The notes under the pieces: model-generated | What the model was told of the DNA's origin: nothing | What the model saw: only the letters and a program-made list of their open reading frames with translations | Database searches by the model: none | Made by a program: the position numbers and the translations under genes | Part shown: positions 18,973-20,197 of the stretch, piece by piece | Numbering within the stretch: position 1 is the stretch's first letter | How the letters are laid out: every line of letters starts with the position of its first letter | Assembly (NCBI GenBank): GCA_038330145.1 | Contig: JBBQNR010000053.1 | Span: 1 to 20,197, forward strand | Reading direction: 5' to 3' | Length of the DNA: 20,197 nucleotides | Source of the DNA: JBBQNR01 sp038330145 | GTDB taxonomy: Bacteria; Actinomycetota; Thermoleophilia; Solirubrobacterales; JBBDJG01

Positions 18973-20197
18973 GCAACCTCGGACCCATCGGCCTGCTCGG
19001 GCGCTACACGGCCACCCATTTCCGCACCGTCCTGGGCGCCTGGGTCCTCATCGCCGTCGTTTTAGGCGTTCTCGCACCCAAGGCCGAGCACGCGCTGTCC
19101 GGCGCCGGCTGGGAGGCCACGGGCTCCGAGTCGGTCAAGGCCCGTGAGCTCGTCGACCGCAACTTCCGGGGCCTGTCGTCCAGCGCCCTGCAGGTGGTCG
19201 TGTACTCGCGCGACAAGACGGTGCGTGATTCCGCGTTCCAGGCAACGCTGAGCCGCGCGCAGCAGACGCTCAGGCGCGACGACGCGATCTCCTCGGTCGT
19301 GGCACCGCGGCCCGGCTTCTCCATCTCGCGCGACGGTCACACGGCCGTCATCCAGGCGGGCGCGGCCAAGAACTCCAACGACATGGTGCGCGCCGCCGAC
19401 GACCTCAAGCGCGAGCTGTCGGCGCTCGGCGGTCGCGGCATCGACCTCAACCTGACCGGTGCGTCGGGCATGTGGTCAGACTTCAACGAGGCAAACAAGA
19501 CGGCGATGCTCAAGTCCGAGGTCATCTCCTGGCCGGTCACGCTCGCGATCCTCGTGCTTGCCTTCGGCTCGCTCGTCGCCGCCGGGCTGCCCCTGATGCT
19601 GACCATCCTCGGACTGGTCGCCGCCGCTGGGTCGCTGTACATCGGCGCCCAGCTGTTGGACATCTCGATCTGGGCGATGAACTTCGCGCTGATGTTCGCG
19701 CTCGCGCTCGGCATCGACTACGCGCTGTTCATCGTGATGCGCTTCCGTGGCGCGTTCTTCGGCAGGAAGCTGTCCGCCGAGGAAGCGGTTGGCGAGGCGA
19801 TGGACACCGCCGGCAAGGCCGTGCTCTTCAGCGGCCTGACGGTGCTCATCTCGCTGAGCGCGGTGATGCTGGTGCCCAGCCCGGCATTTCGCTCGATGGC
19901 GTTGGGCATCATGCTCTCGGTCATCTTCATCCTGGCGGCGACGGTCACGCTGCTGCCGGCCGTGCTCACCAAGCTCGGGCCGAAGGTCGATCGTCTCTCG
20001 CTGCCGTGGGTGCACTCCGGCGAGCACCGCTCGCCGCGCTTTGCCGCCTGGGCCGAGCGCCTGTGGCGCCGACCGCTGGCCTACGGCCTGGTCGCCGTTG
20101 TGGCGTTGGTCGCGCTCTCGGTCCCGGTGCTCGAGCTCGACACCGGGATGCCCTCCATCAAGGTCGTCCCGGCGGGGGACTCCTCGCGCCAGGGCTA
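18969..20197 (+). CDS. MMPL-family (RND) transporter, N-terminal part
   Basis: It starts at ATG 18969, overlapping the previous stop as ATGA, and is open for 409 codons to the window edge. After a first membrane helix (VLGAWVLIAVVLGVLAP) comes an extracytoplasmic domain (about residues 35-175) and then a cluster of helices that includes FALMFALALGIDYALFIVMR, the hallmark helix of MMPL/RND proteins with its proton-relay Asp-Tyr pair. MMPL proteins export lipids, siderophores or toxic compounds using the proton gradient. As part of the ArsR operon it is probably induced by the regulator's ligand; the substrate is unknown. The second half lies outside the window. Confidence 0.9.
   Translation, partial: MSNLGPIGLLGRYTATHFRTVLGAWVLIAVVLGVLAPKAEHALSGAGWEATGSESVKARELVDRNFRGLSSSALQVVVYSRDKTVRDSAFQATLSRAQQTLRRDDAISSVVAPRPGFSISRDGHTAVIQAGAAKNSNDMVRAADDLKRELSALGGRGIDLNLTGASGMWSDFNEANKTAMLKSEVISWPVTLAILVLAFGSLVAAGLPLMLTILGLVAAAGSLYIGAQLLDISIWAMNFALMFALALGIDYALFIVMRFRGAFFGRKLSAEEAVGEAMDTAGKAVLFSGLTVLISLSAVMLVPSPAFRSMALGIMLSVIFILAATVTLLPAVLTKLGPKVDRLSLPWVHSGEHRSPRFAAWAERLWRRPLAYGLVAVVALVALSVPVLELDTGMPSIKVVPAGDSSRQG

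Noticed and set aside
1..20197. CRISPR arrays or insertion sequences
   Set aside because: No regularly spaced repeats, DDE transposase motifs or insertion-sequence terminal repeats were seen.

Overview
The window is GC-rich bacterial DNA with GTG starts, ATGA/GTGA stop-start overlaps and promoters directly on start codons. Its chromosomal genes are a TadE-like/VanY/lytic transglycosylase fusion, a Rieske protein, F420-type nitroreductase debris, an AhpD-like protein and an ArsR-YgaP-MMPL operon. This suggests a high-GC actinobacterium, plausibly of the class Thermoleophilia; the placement is inference.

Positions 505-13702 are one integrated element of about 13.2 kb, carried by a large serine recombinase (12017-13708). 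The 7-bp core CTCCCAC occurs at 505-511 and 13696-13702. Removing everything from one core to the other restores, in frame and without a scar, a host gene that reads ...RYSWE|PWHYGYG... on the minus strand. The element sits inside the EPWH zinc-site motif of a VanY-type peptidase that is followed in the same polypeptide by a lytic transglycosylase domain. The same joint shows that the integrase gene runs across attP. In the circular form its frame continues from 13702 into 512-730 for 73 more codons; in the integrated form it ends after one host-derived Glu codon and a host-derived TAG. This is the most interesting observation in the window.

Cargo, left to right: the detached integrase tail and a terminator-like palindrome; a small lipoprotein (minus); a coiled-coil protein and a 68-aa partner (plus); a restriction-modification operon on the minus strand (beta-class methyltransferase, PD-(D/E)XK endonuclease, ParB-like third gene); a 306-aa protein paired with a VapC-like PIN nuclease; an HNH nuclease, RNase HI and 35-aa cluster; a C-rich tract and a zinc-ribbon frame; small minus-strand proteins; a CHC2 primase-like protein; a 113-aa protein divergent from a ribbon-helix-helix protein; and a coupled pair ending in a stand-alone RarA/MgsA C-terminal-like domain, next to the integrase. 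I saw no capsid, portal, terminase or conjugation genes, so it looks like a replicating genomic island or satellite with defence cargo rather than a complete prophage. Four related perfect palindromes of the form GYGCCA-N4-TGGCRC lie between 8525 and 11846.

Right of the element, 13703-14499 is the 5' part of the interrupted host gene and 14655-15050 is a Rieske protein. Positions 15170-17000 are a decay zone: frameshifted nitroreductase, caspase-like peptidase and unknown-gene remnants, short direct repeats, and the 3' two-thirds of a tRNA-Val. Intact chromosomal genes resume at 17107 (AhpD-like), 17749-18171 (membrane protein, minus) and 18350-20197 (ArsR regulator, YgaP-like protein, MMPL transporter), the last running off the window.
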